In this document: piece by piece, positions 8,924 to 19,000 of the stretch
Position numbering within the stretch: position 1 is the stretch's first letter
Layout of the letters: every line of letters begins with the position of its first letter
Assembly: GCA_964558875.1 (NCBI GenBank)
Contig: CAZLGM010000001.1
Coordinates: forward strand, 7,998-71,997
DNA length: 64,000 nt
From: CAZLGM01 sp964558875
Lineage (GTDB): Bacteria; Desulfobacterota; Desulfobulbia; Desulfobulbales; Desulfocapsaceae
Direction: 5' to 3'
Position numbers and translations under genes: made by a program
The notes under the pieces: generated by a model
What the model was told of the DNA's origin: nothing
The model's input: only the letters and a program-made list of their open reading frames with translations
Databases searched by the model: none

Positions 8924-9796
8924 TTACCGTTTATTTAAAAGGGTATTGATGGAGGTGACGGCAAAGAGATAGTAACAGATCGAGTTGAGCGTCCCGGCTC
9001 CTGTTGATGCCCAGATCAGGGCGGCAATACCGCCGATAAGTATTTCAATTCCCATTCCGGCTCCGTCTATCATCATCCGGGTCTTACGGTCCTTGATCTG
9101 CCATGAGTCGGTAATATCGGTATAGAGGCGAGGCATAAAGACCATAATGGCCAGTCCGATGTTTCTGACCCTGATGCCGGCGGATTTAGCCGCATAGGCA
9201 TGCCCCAATTCATGGACAGCTTTGATGATGATCAGCGTCAGTCCGTAGCGCAGCAGTCCTGATCCGGTTAAGGTGGACATAAACATGGCTGTTACATGAT
9301 GCCAGCGGCTGATGAGCAGGATGTAGCCGATAATGGACAGCAGACCGAGGAGTTTGAGAATCCGGCTGTTTAAGATGATTTTAATATACGGCCAGCTCCA
9401 GCTCAGAAAACGATCCGGAGTGAGCAGGGGATATTTGAAGAACAGCCAGGCGCTGAGAAGCTGCTTTTTTTTCATCTTGCTGACAGCCTTTGAAGCATTG
9501 ATGATGCGTTTCTCGGTCAATCCGTACACAGGCTGCAAGAGGCCGTTTGTCGACAGAAAAGAAAGGATGGCAAGTATCTCGGACTCATCTAATTCAAGAC
9601 CGCCAAGTCGGAGTTGTTCTTGAAGCCTGGTAAGGGGGATATTGGTGTGCAGACGGCTGACGACCTGATATTCCTGCCGGCCAAGGCGGAAATAACGGTC
9701 GGCCACAGGGTCAAACAGAGTCCAGCTCCCCTCCTTTTCCGAGGGAAAAAGTTTGAGGTCCCGGCGAAGGACACCTGTGTTCTGCTGGGTAGTCAT
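8924..9796 (-). CDS. N-terminal part of a frameshifted PqqD-M50 peptidase-like membrane protein
   Basis: Residues about 10-95 form a PqqD-like winged-helix domain (FDPVADRYFRLGRQEYQVV), the peptide-binding fold that precedes M50 domains in this family. Then come membrane helices and the zinc motif VHELGHA, typical of intramembrane metallopeptidases. The frame ends in NTLLNKR at the point where relatives continue into the NPLLRFDG motif that carries the third zinc ligand. Deleting one A of the minus-strand AAATAAAC gives NTLLNNGNPLLRFDGYYLL and joins this frame to 7717-8889. Relatives are annotated as putative peptide zinc metalloproteases and are found next to HlyD-type genes and giant surface proteins. 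As sequenced, the product lacks its third ligand and the whole adaptor. Confidence 0.82.
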   Translation of the reverse strand: MTTQQNTGVLRRDLKLFPSEKEGSWTLFDPVADRYFRLGRQEYQVVSRLHTNIPLTRLQEQLRLGGLELDESEILAILSFLSTNGLLQPVYGLTEKRIINASKAVSKMKKKQLLSAWLFFKYPLLTPDRFLSWSWPYIKIILNSRILKLLGLLSIIGYILLISRWHHVTAMFMSTLTGSGLLRYGLTLIIIKAVHELGHAYAAKSAGIRVRNIGLAIMVFMPRLYTDITDSWQIKDRKTRMMIDGAGMGIEILIGGIAALIWASTGAGTLNSICYYLFAVTSINTLLNKR

Positions 9797-9892
9797 GGAC
9801 TGACAGATGATTTTGAAAGAAATTGAAAACCAATATCGAAATATGCAACAAACCGGAGCTTGTGGGTGTTCGATAGTGCTGCAGCTTTGTAC

Positions 9893-9939
9893 GATTTATA
9901 CGTCAGATAATAGTAAAGGCTATATCTGACGTATAAATC
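9893..9939. repeat. Long perfect hairpin, relative of the 44813-45028 element
   Basis: Two 17-bp arms (9893-9909 and 9923-9939; GATTTATACGTCAGATA and its complement) flank a 13-base loop. The flanks (TTCGATAGTGCTGCAGCTTTG before, ACAGTGTTAGCGG after) match those of the hairpin inside the element at 44813-45028, although the stem sequence differs. The stem is therefore conserved as structure rather than sequence. It lies between the GAF-HlyD gene and the M50 gene and could end or process the operon message. Confidence 0.6.
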
Positions 9940-9983
9940 ATGCATAGATACATACAGTGTTAGCGGGCGTTGACATGCTTAGG

Positions 9984-11366
9984 TTATAGTTTTCTCCACC
10001 ACAGCAGCATATTCCTGAACAAGTAGTGAACCAGCAGGACCTTATCCCCCTGCAGTCTGGCAACGCCACGCATGCCGTTCACCAGACCATCACCAGACTT
10101 CGGTAGAGCTTTAAGTGTGTAGGCAAAACCGCCAGTATCTGTAAGCATCGGCTTTGGGCTGATCCTCTGAACCGTTGCGTCGAGTGCTTTTTCCGGCCGG
10201 GTATCGACAAAAAACACAAAGTTATCCCGGAGGTTTCCGATAATGGAGGAGTCTGACTCATGCAGGTAGACGGTGACATTGAGCTTATCGGGTTTGAAGA
10301 TCTCAAAAAGGGCATCTCCTGCTTTGACTGCCTTGCCGCTGAAATATTCCGGATCTTCTATGATCAGAACGCCGTCAATCATTGAGTTAATACGGCTGTG
10401 CTCAATATACCAGTTGCTTCTCTCCCGGTCGATTTTTTTGCTCTCAAGCCTCAGTTCCAGCAGCTTGACCCGGCCGAGTTTGTCCAGGCTTGAAAAGGAC
10501 TGCTGCCGTATCAGGTCGAGTTCGGTGGCGATCACTTCTTCTTTTTTACGTGAATCTGCAAGGTTAAACAGCATTTCTTCGATATCATAGACAATAATGG
10601 AGTCGCCTTTTTTAACGGTATCACCGTCCTTAAAAAACGACTGCCGGATCACCCCGTCAAAAGGCGCATAGCTGATCTGTTTTCCGGCAGAGGTTATCTC
10701 ACAATCAGCAACCACCGTCTGGTTTACACGGACGGTAAACAGGGATATCAGAAACCCAAGAATAAGGATAACAGCAACCGCTTGTTTCAGCCGTTTCCTA
10801 CGTCTGGCACCAATATGAAACAGGCTGGAGCCACTGCTGCTTTTAAGTGCCAGCGCCTGACCGTAATGCTTGCCGAGCAGGCCGAGGCTGTGCACCATGG
10901 AGGAATCGGAGCCGTCAAAGAATTCAACGACCCAGAGATACAGATCGTCGACGTCTTCTTTCAACTCGGGAATAAGAGGAACAAGAACGATTGCAGGGTT
11001 TGTACCGTCTTCAGACAGATGAGTGAAGGCTTGTGAAGCTTTATTTGAGAGGCCGAGTTCTTCTACAGTATCTGCTGTGACACTGGTGATTTGATCAAGG
11101 ACCAGAAAATCCGAGACCAGGTCCCGTATGTCCCGGCAATATTCGGAGTTGCTCTGCACCGTCGTCTGACCTGAGATGGCAACAACCTTGCTGCGTTTTT
11201 TTCTGATATGAACGAGGCAGCAACGGTCATATTTAAACAGAAGGCGGCTGTTGTTGACAATATGCAGTCCAACTCCGTGGGCTCCGTCTCTCTCAAAGGC
11301 CTCGTGGCCAAGACGCAGAATTCCCGACAGCAGATTTAACTGGGCATCCTGTTGGTTGTGTTCCAT
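9984..11366 (-). CDS. GAF domain-HlyD membrane-fusion protein
   Basis: The first 190 or so residues resemble a GAF-type sensory domain (LLFKYDRCCLVHI; AIVLVPLIPEL). One transmembrane helix follows (AVAVILILGFLISLFTV). The periplasmic part has a split HlyD/biotinyl-lipoyl barrel (APFDGVIRQSFFKDGDTVKK and SMIDGVLIIEDPEYFSGKAV), a helical hairpin between the halves, and a beta-barrel. This makes a membrane-spanning adaptor with a cytoplasmic ligand-sensing module. It is unusual against ordinary HlyD adaptors, but is the expected partner of PqqD-M50-HlyD proteins. It lies between the MFP gene (24 bp upstream) and the frameshifted M50 gene. It probably links an inner-membrane exporter to a TolC channel. 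Confidence 0.85.
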   Translation of the reverse strand: MEHNQQDAQLNLLSGILRLGHEAFERDGAHGVGLHIVNNSRLLFKYDRCCLVHIRKKRSKVVAISGQTTVQSNSEYCRDIRDLVSDFLVLDQITSVTADTVEELGLSNKASQAFTHLSEDGTNPAIVLVPLIPELKEDVDDLYLWVVEFFDGSDSSMVHSLGLLGKHYGQALALKSSSGSSLFHIGARRRKRLKQAVAVILILGFLISLFTVRVNQTVVADCEITSAGKQISYAPFDGVIRQSFFKDGDTVKKGDSIIVYDIEEMLFNLADSRKKEEVIATELDLIRQQSFSSLDKLGRVKLLELRLESKKIDRERSNWYIEHSRINSMIDGVLIIEDPEYFSGKAVKAGDALFEIFKPDKLNVTVYLHESDSSIIGNLRDNFVFFVDTRPEKALDATVQRISPKPMLTDTGGFAYTLKALPKSGDGLVNGMRGVARLQGDKVLLVHYLFRNMLLWWRKL

Positions 11367-11390
11367 CGGTTGAAATCAGGTGGTATAGTA

Positions 11391-12164
11391 TTAAATTTTC
11401 AACAGAACCTCGCCCGACATGCCGGCGCTGAGTTCACGACTGCTGTTGTCGATAACGATTTTTACAACAACGGTTCGGCTGCCCGGATCAATCGTTGCCC
11501 CGATTGAATACACTTTCCCCTGGTATTCCTTTTTCGTTTCTTCGACCATTACGGTGAGTTCCATATCCGGGTTGATTTTGGGCCTAAGGTGGGAGGGGAC
11601 GTGTATGACTGCCAGTAATTGTTGGTCGTTGATAATTTCAATGAGCGGTTGACCTGTTTGAACAAACTCATGTTCCCGTGCCATGATAGCGGTCAGTCGT
11701 CCGGCAAATGGAGCGGTGATCCTGCATTTTTCAAGCTTATAGGCCGCCAGTCTTAACTGTGCTTCCGAACGCTGTTTCCGGATGGCGGCGATCTCACGTT
11801 TTAACCGGGCTTCTTCAAGGTCGTGATCTCCTGCCAGCTTGCTCTTGTGCAGTTCCTGGAACCGTTCAAGCTCCTTTTCCGTGTAGCTCAACTGCTTCTC
11901 CCTCTCGGCCAGGTTCTGTTTTTCGATAATCACAGCCTGGTTGTAGGGACGACTATCAAGTTTGACAAGAGTGGCTCCTTTGGAAAAAACTTCTCCCTCT
12001 TTGAAGGGTTGCTCTGTCAGCACGGAATTAACACCTGCCGATATCACAGCCCGCTGGATAGGAAAGATGACCATCTTCAGGCGAAGTTCCTGATTGTTTT
12101 CCGCACTGTGTGCCTCAGGGGCAAGGAAAAAAAAGAACAGTATCAACAGTCCAAGTTGTCGCAT
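11391..12164 (-). CDS. Periplasmic adaptor (HlyD/RND membrane-fusion protein)
   Basis: The start is ATG 12162-12164, with GAGGA upstream and a signal peptide MRQLGLLILFFFFLAPEAHS. The 257-residue product has the adaptor layout: first lipoyl half (RAVISAGVNSVLTEQPFKEG), a coiled-coil hairpin (about 75-135, rich in Glu, Lys and Arg), second lipoyl half (CRITAPFAGRLTAIMAREHE) and a beta-barrel with the usual GSRTVVVKIVI segment. It ends shortly after the barrel, so it is a short version of the family. It is the first gene of the operon that continues into the GAF-HlyD and M50-HlyD genes and has a promoter just upstream. Together the three genes give three adaptor-type proteins for one export path. 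Confidence 0.88.
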   Translation of the reverse strand: MRQLGLLILFFFFLAPEAHSAENNQELRLKMVIFPIQRAVISAGVNSVLTEQPFKEGEVFSKGATLVKLDSRPYNQAVIIEKQNLAEREKQLSYTEKELERFQELHKSKLAGDHDLEEARLKREIAAIRKQRSEAQLRLAAYKLEKCRITAPFAGRLTAIMAREHEFVQTGQPLIEIINDQQLLAVIHVPSHLRPKINPDMELTVMVEETKKEYQGKVYSIGATIDPGSRTVVVKIVIDNSSRELSAGMSGEVLLKI

Positions 12165-12202
12165 GATAATCCTCAATTTTGTCTGCAAAAAGAACGATAT
12201 CC

Positions 12203-12231
12203 ATGATAAATGGAAAAGACGCCGGATGCAA
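12203..12231 (-). promoter_or_regulatory. Candidate promoter of the MFP/GAF-HlyD/M50 operon
   Basis: On the minus strand TTGCAT (12226-12231), 17 bp, then TATCAT (12203-12208), a 5/6 match to the -10 consensus. The leader to the ATG would be about 30 bases. Confidence 0.4.
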
Positions 12232-12572
12232 GTCAAGGAATTATTGAAAGGCATGAAATATGCTTTTGTTAACGGTTCAATAGCGTAGATGGGATCAATC
12301 GCCGGAGATGACCATGATTGCTATGGCCCCACACCACGGCGAAACGACCGGCAGTAGCTGTGAATAAAGTGAAGCAGGTAGGCATCAGACTCCGATCTTC
12401 ATAAAGACCTTGTTCTCAACGTTCCAGTGGTCCGTCACCTATCCGAAAAAGAAAGCAGTTTGTAATACCCCGTATGTCTGGTATAGGTGAAGGAATATAC
12501 ACCTTTGAAATTTGAGATTTTAATGGACTGCTCATTGGTAGTACAAATGGCATCTGTTCGTGGAGGTTCCAG
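12232..12572. other. Intergenic region between divergent genes
   Basis: It holds no gene. At 12372-12400 is a fragment of the dispersed repeat family (GAAGCAGGTAGGCATCAGAC), in the same orientation as the copy at 47187-47280. The ribosome site of the following gene is GGAGG at 12562-12566. Confidence 0.5.
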
Positions 12573-13061
12573 GTGAAAAAATATCGTTTTAAACCTGTCT
12601 ATCAGAATATTTCGGATGAACTCCAGCAGGAGATAGTCAGTCTTTGGCTTGATGCACGGGTTCTAACATCGCAGGAAGCCAAGCGAAGGGTGCCGGAAGT
12701 TGTGCTGACAGTGAGAAACAGCAAAAAGGAACTGGTCGGCGTAACCACCGCCTATACCAGAGAATTTATCAAACCGGGCAACTTTTACTACTATATGCGG
12801 ATGTTCGTTAAACCAGCCGAGAGACGGTCGTTTGAAATGCTTGAAGAGGCCTATCGCCGCACCTACCAGACACTTTCCAAAGCTAAGTCAACCGAGATCG
12901 AGGTGCAGGGAGTCGTCCTTGAGATGGAAAATGTAAAATTTACTGGAAAAGGGGCTATTAACAGGCTTGCCAATCTCGGGCCCGTCTTCTGGGGAAAAAA
13001 CGCAGTCGGCCAGGACGTCTGGTATCATCGATTTGATGCCGACCCGAAGAAGATGAACTGA
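12573..13061 (+). CDS. Uncharacterised 162-residue protein, possibly GNAT-like
   Basis: It starts at GTG 12573, six bases after a strong GGAGG. There is no signal peptide or membrane helix. The order of elements (a helical N-terminus with EIVSLWLDARVLTSQEAKRR, then beta strands VVLTVRNSKKELVGVTTAYT and FYYYMRMFVKPAERR, then a long helix) is reminiscent of the GNAT acetyltransferase fold, but I cannot point to a clear acetyl-CoA loop. The gene stands alone on the plus strand inside an otherwise minus-strand export locus, and its stop is 21 bp from the end of the first giant gene. A role in modifying or regulating that locus is only a guess. Confidence 0.6.
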   Translation: MKKYRFKPVYQNISDELQQEIVSLWLDARVLTSQEAKRRVPEVVLTVRNSKKELVGVTTAYTREFIKPGNFYYYMRMFVKPAERRSFEMLEEAYRRTYQTLSKAKSTEIEVQGVVLEMENVKFTGKGAINRLANLGPVFWGKNAVGQDVWYHRFDADPKKMN

Positions 13062-13082
13062 GAATCCAACCAATCCCCTTAC

Positions 13083-16000
13083 TCAGCCCAATATCCCACC
13101 CAACAGCTTATCCACATCCGACTCAAAGGCGGGGTGCCTCTTCAACCGCTCATTGATGCCCTGATACCAGTCCAGATCAGACTGACCATTGATACTGATC
13201 AGGGTACCACTTGTCTCAGGTGTCTGCAGGATATCTGAATCATTACCGAGCAGGACTCCCATCTCAAGTAAAATAGGCTTAAACAACGGGTCATCACCAA
13301 ATATGGGAATAAACTCTTCAATCCAGAAAAGCAGGGTCTCACTATAACGCGATTCCATGTCTGTTAGAAAATCGGCCAGAATATTGACGCTGTCGGTATA
13401 AAAAACTTCCAGCTCTGCAAAAAATAAGGGCCAGGAACTGTATTGCTTACCGACAAAATCGATAAAGGCCTCAGCATCTTCGTAGATTGAAGCAAGCCAC
13501 CAGGGATCGGTCGGCCGGGCATCATCACCTGCTCCAGGGTCTGTTCCCATTGGAACAGTCTCGCCACCCGGTTCACCTGGATTCGGGTCAATTCCTTGAC
13601 CAGTCGGGTCCTCGAAGGCGCCCATATCGACACCGGTACCGTCATCCCTGGCTTCACCTCGCTGATCGGTTGTTAAGCCATCAGGGTTTGATCCGGAGTT
13701 CAGGGCCGGGCTGCCAATATACAGCACATGGGTTTGGGTCGGCCCGCCATTATCCGCCAGAGGGCCGAGTCCGGGGTCAGCTCCAACAATATTGCCAAGA
13801 CCGTCACCGCTGACACCGGAGTCGGGAACCGCATGGCCGCCGTCATCGGATTCGATCAGGGAATGATCGACGCTCAGGGTACCCCCCGGTTCGTGAAAAA
13901 GATCGTTTCCTGCAGTATCAGACGTATTATTGCCGATAATGGAAGAGACAATATCCATCGTTGCAAATGAACCCAGAACAACACCGCCGCCATTATAGCG
14001 TGACCTGTTGTCACCAATAGTTGAATTCTTGATGCTGGTGATTCCGGAAAAGCTCTTTATCCCCCCTCCATCGGAATTGGTTGTTTCATTGCCGGAAATG
14101 GTTGAGTTCTGGACGGTAAGCGTTCCTGAGTAAGTGAAAATACCGCCGCCACTCCTAGTTGATGTGTTGCCGGAGATGGTGGAGGCGGTTATGGTCGCTG
14201 TCCCGGAATTATTGATGCCGCCGCCGAAATCGTGCGCCGTGTTGTTCGAAACGGTGGAGCTGTCAATGGTTACTGTGCCGCTGTTATTGATACCGCCGCC
14301 ATGACTGTCAGAAGCGGCAGTGAAGTTATACTTGGCGGAATTGTTGCTGATGGTTGACTGACTGATGGTGGCTATTCCCGTATTTGCAATACCGCCGCCG
14401 CTGTACTTGGCATTATTTTCCGAGACAGTGGAGCCTGTGATGGTAATAGTACCGGAATTGAAAACACCACCGCCGTCACCAGAGGCGTAACTGTACGAGA
14501 CGGTGGAGGCGGAGATCGTCAGGTTTTCCCTGTTGAGGATGGCGCCTCCGTCGTTGCCGGAAGAACCGTTCTGCAGGATCAATCCGGCCAGGAGAACGGT
14601 GGACTGGGTGGTACCGCTGGTATCATCGACATTGAAAATTCTATTGTTGTCCCCCCCGTCAATGGTGATTTTGTCATTTCCATCAATGGTAAGGTTTTTG
14701 TCAATGACCAGCTCACCTAGAACTGGATCAAGATTAATTGGGCCATCCAGGTCGGGATGAAAGAGAATGGTTCCCTTGTCGGTAGCATTAGCAATTGCCT
14801 CCCGCAGGGAGTAGTCGCCGGCAGAGAAGTCTCCGTCGTTCTCATCGACCAAGGTATCCACCAGGTGATTGCCCTCCCAGGCGCCCATATCCACACCACC
14901 CACATCTCGATTAAAACCGGCGCCCCGCTGGTCATTGGCCAACGCGTCCGGATTGGAGCCGGAATGCAGGGCGGGGCTTGAGCCCATGAGCGCATGGGTC
15001 CGGGTAGAGCCGCCGTTGTCGGCCAGGGGCCGCAGTCCGGGATCAACACCGACGATGTTGTCGTTGGTACCATTGGCGATGGTATGACCATTCGGGTCCT
15101 CGATAAGCGAGTGGTCAGCATTCAGGGTACCACCGGAGTGAAAGACATCGGCTCCGGCCAAGGCTGTGTTGTTGCCGACAATGGTTGAATTTAAGGTCGC
15201 ATCGCCGTTGACCTGAAAAAGCCCGCCGCCCCTTCCAGCTGTAGCGCTGTTTTCGGCAACGGTTGAATTGTTGATTGTCGCTGTGCCGGAGTTGGCAATA
15301 CCACCGCCGTCCCGCCCGGCGCTGTTACCGGACAGTGTCGAGTTGGAGACGGTGAGGATGCCGGAGTCGGTATTGCTGACACCGCCACCGTCCTTGTCGG
15401 CATGATTTCCGGATAAGATTGAGCTGTTGACGGTGGCGGTTGCCTTGTTGAACAGGCCTCCACCGTTTTTGCCCGCCGTATTCTTCTTCAGAGTGGAATC
15501 GGTGATGGTAACCACTCCGGTACCGATATTACTGATGCCGCCGCCGCTTGCATCCGCCGTGTTCTTCTTGAAAGTTGAGTCGGTGATAGTGATCGCACCT
15601 GAACCCCGATTATGGACACCGCCGCCTTTGCCGGTGGATGTCCAGTTTTCCGAGAATGTCGAGCCGGTGATGGTGGCAGTGGCCTTATTGTATAGACCGC
15701 CACCGTCCTCCATGGCTGAGTTGTTTTTAACAGTTGAATCGGTGATTGTAAGGTTGGCTCCGGCTCCTGAATTTCGGATACCGCCGCCATTCATATAGGC
15801 CGCGTTGTCCTTGAAAGTTGAGCCGGTGATGGTAGCTGAAGCCTTGTTGAACAGTCCGCCGCCATCTTCAATTGCAATGTTGTCTTTTACCGTTGAATCG
15901 GTAATGGTGAGTGTAGCGCCGGTTCCGGTGTTATGGATTCCGCCGCCGTTTTTGGCGTTGTTTACAGAGATGACCGAATCACCATCGATGGTGACGCTGG

Positions 16001-19000
16001 CCCCTTTATTGGAGATACCGCCGCCGCTTGTATCTGCCGAGTTCTTCTTGATGGTTGATCCGGTAATGGTCAGAATACCCGTATCCTGGTTGCGGATGCC
16101 GCCCCCCTTGCCGCTTGCCTCGCTTTTTGAGATGGTTGTATTGTTAATGGTCAGGGTTTCGGTATTGTAGATAGCCCCACCGTCTCCGCTTACTTTACCC
16201 TTTTTTAGGGTCAGGTTGTTGAGGGTGACCTCGCTATTGGCGGAGTTGCCGTCATCGATAGTGAAAATTCGGCTATCTTTCTGACCGTCGATGGTAACCC
16301 GGCCATCACCGTCAATGGTCACATCATCGGTAATGGAAAAATCGTCAAGAGCCATATTGATGGTACCAGTTCCCGTGTAACTCTTCGGGCTGCCGTCTGC
16401 CGCTGTATTGAGCAGGACGGCAAAGGAGATACTGTCAGCCTCGGGGTTTATATTAGCCAGACCAATGGCTTCACGAAGGGAGAAGTCGCCGGTACCATAA
16501 TCGTCATCGTTTTCATCCACCAGATTGTCAACAACCAGATTCAGGCTCTGGGCCTCATAGGCGCCCATGTCGACACCGCTGCCGTCGTCGCGCTGAAAGG
16601 GGTTGCCCCGTTGATCGTTCTGGAGGTTCAGCGGATTCGCTCCAGCATTTAGAGCCGGGCTGCCGGCCAGCAGCGCGTGAGTCAGGGTAAATCCGCCGTT
16701 GTCGGCAAGGGGGGCAAGCAGCGGATTATCATCAACGATATTGCCAAACCCGTCACCACTGGTGGCGCTGTCGACAACAGTATGGCCGCCATCATCGGAC
16801 TGGATCAGCGAGTGGTTGGCAGCAAATGTACCGGCCCCGGAGGTACGTAGGTCGTTTCCTATACCCCCCGCGCTATTATTGCCGATAATAGTTGAGCTGA
16901 TTGTAGTGGTACCCGGGAGGGTGGAAGGCACCCATGAGAAAAGGCCGCCGCCGTCATTTACGGCTGTGTTCCCAGCGATGGTCGAATTTATAATTCTGTT
17001 TGTACCGGATGAGGTCATCAAAAAGATGCCACCACCGTCAGCCGAGGCTGTGTTCCCGGAAATGGTCGAGTTCGAGATGGTGTTGATACCGGTTGAGCTC
17101 ATTGCAAAAATGCCGCCACCGTCAGTTGTAGCACTGCTTCCATGGATGGTTGTATTGGTAATGGTGATGTTCTCCAGGCTGTAGATACCACCGCCTTTTC
17201 CCTCAGCGCGGCCGTTTTGCAGGGTAAGATCATTAAGTGTTATACGGAGATGATTGGTGCTTCCATCGTTGATCTTGAATATCCTGCTTTGATTTTGACC
17301 ATCAATGGTGACCCGCTGGTCACCGTTGATGGTGAGAGATTTGCTGATCGCAAATTCACCAGCCCAGGGATTTGCAGCGCTAAACGGGGTGATGTTGATG
17401 GTGCCGGTGAGCCCGGCTGCAAAATTGATGGTGCTGCCGGGAGCGCTGTTGAAAATGGCTTCTCTTAAAGAATAGTTACCTGCGGAGTAATCACCGTCAA
17501 ACTCGTCGGTCAGCGAGTCCACATCTTTTGAAACAAAGACCACTGCCTGCTGCTCATAGGCGCCGATATCGGCAACGCCGCCATAGGTCCGGTTCTGGCC
17601 GCGCTGATCCGTTGCCAGCCCATTGTCTGTGCCGCTGTTGAGTGCAACGGAGCCGTTGCCAAGTGCATGGGTCCAAGTGGGTCCGCCGTTATCGGCCAGA
17701 GGGCCGAGAAGCGGATCGACTCCGACGATGTTGTCATTAGTGCCATTAGCAATAGAATGACCACTTCTATCTTCAATCAGTGAATGTGTGACCGTAACTG
17801 TACCTGCCACGGTGGTATAAAGGTCATGACCGACACCATATTGGGAAATATTATTGGCAACAATGGTGCTCTGCATCGAGAGGTCGGAAAATGCGCATAT
17901 GCCACCACCATAATGATCACCATCGTTTCCGGTGATAGTTGAGTTGCTGATTGTTGTACTGCCATTGGTGAATATTCCGCCACCGGGGTAAAATGTATTG
18001 GAGTTTCCGGAAATTGTAGAATTGGTGATGGTCAGGCTGGAGGTGTCGGAAAAAAATGCAATACCGCCACCATACCCCCCGGCACGGTTTCCGGAGATGG
18101 TCGAATTGGTAAGAGTTACGTCACCGGATTGACCACCAGAAAAGATTGCCCCGCCGTATCTTGTCGAAATATTATTTGCGATGGTGGAGCCTGTTATAGT
18201 CAGGTTCTCCATGTTGCTGACAGCACCGCCATGCCCTGTTGAATAACCATTCTGTAAGCTCAGGTTCTCCAGACTGACATCGATTTTGTTTGAATCGTTG
18301 CCGTCATCGATATTGAAAATCCGGCTGCCGGTCCCCTGAGTACCGGTATAGCCGCCATCGATAGTGATCTGATTTTCACCATTGATAGTAACTTCATTGG
18401 TAACAGTAAACGCACCCAGGGTCATGTTGATGGTACCGCCATGTATGCTTGGGTCGAAGAAAATAGTGTTATTGTAACCGGCAGCAATTGCTTCCCGTAA
18501 AGAAAGATTGCCTGGACTGTAATCACCGTCATTTTCATCAATCAGCGAATCGACAACGATATCCGTGGACAAGGTTGGGTCTTGTGCCTCATAAGCGCCA
18601 ATATCCACACCACCGATATCACGGGCATAGCCTGCTCCCCGTTGGTCAAATTGACCGGCGGGGGACGGATGGTAACCCCTGTTCAAGGCAGCGCTGCCCG
18701 TGTGCAAAGCGTGGGTCCAGGTCGGCCCGCCGTTATCGGCCAGAGGGCCGAGCAGCGGATCGACACCGACGATGTTGTCATTAGTGCCATGAGCAATAGA
18801 ATGACCACTTCTATCTTCAATCAGTGAATGTGTGACCGTAACTGTGCCTGCCACGGTGGTATAAAGGTCATGACCGACACCATATTGGGAAATATTATTG
18901 GCAACAATGGTGCTCTGCATCGAGAGGTCGGAAAATGCGCATATGCCACCACCATAATGATCACCATCGTTTCCGGTGATAGTTGAGTTGCTGATTGTTG

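Noticed and set aside
8933..8939. TTTAAAT heptamer in the correct phase for a -1 programmed frameshift in the M50 gene
   Set aside because: A -1 shift there runs at once into a stop (TAA). The conserved downstream frame needs a +1 shift, so the heptamer does not explain the break.
7717..12164. Classification as an ordinary type I (ABC) secretion operon
   Set aside because: No ABC ATPase with Walker A and LSGGQ motifs is present anywhere in the window; the inner-membrane component is an M50-type protein.
15427..16170. Long plus-strand open frames opposite the giant genes
   Set aside because: They are Pro-rich mirror frames produced by the repetitive Gly/Thr/Ser coding strand, without ribosome sites or recognisable domains.
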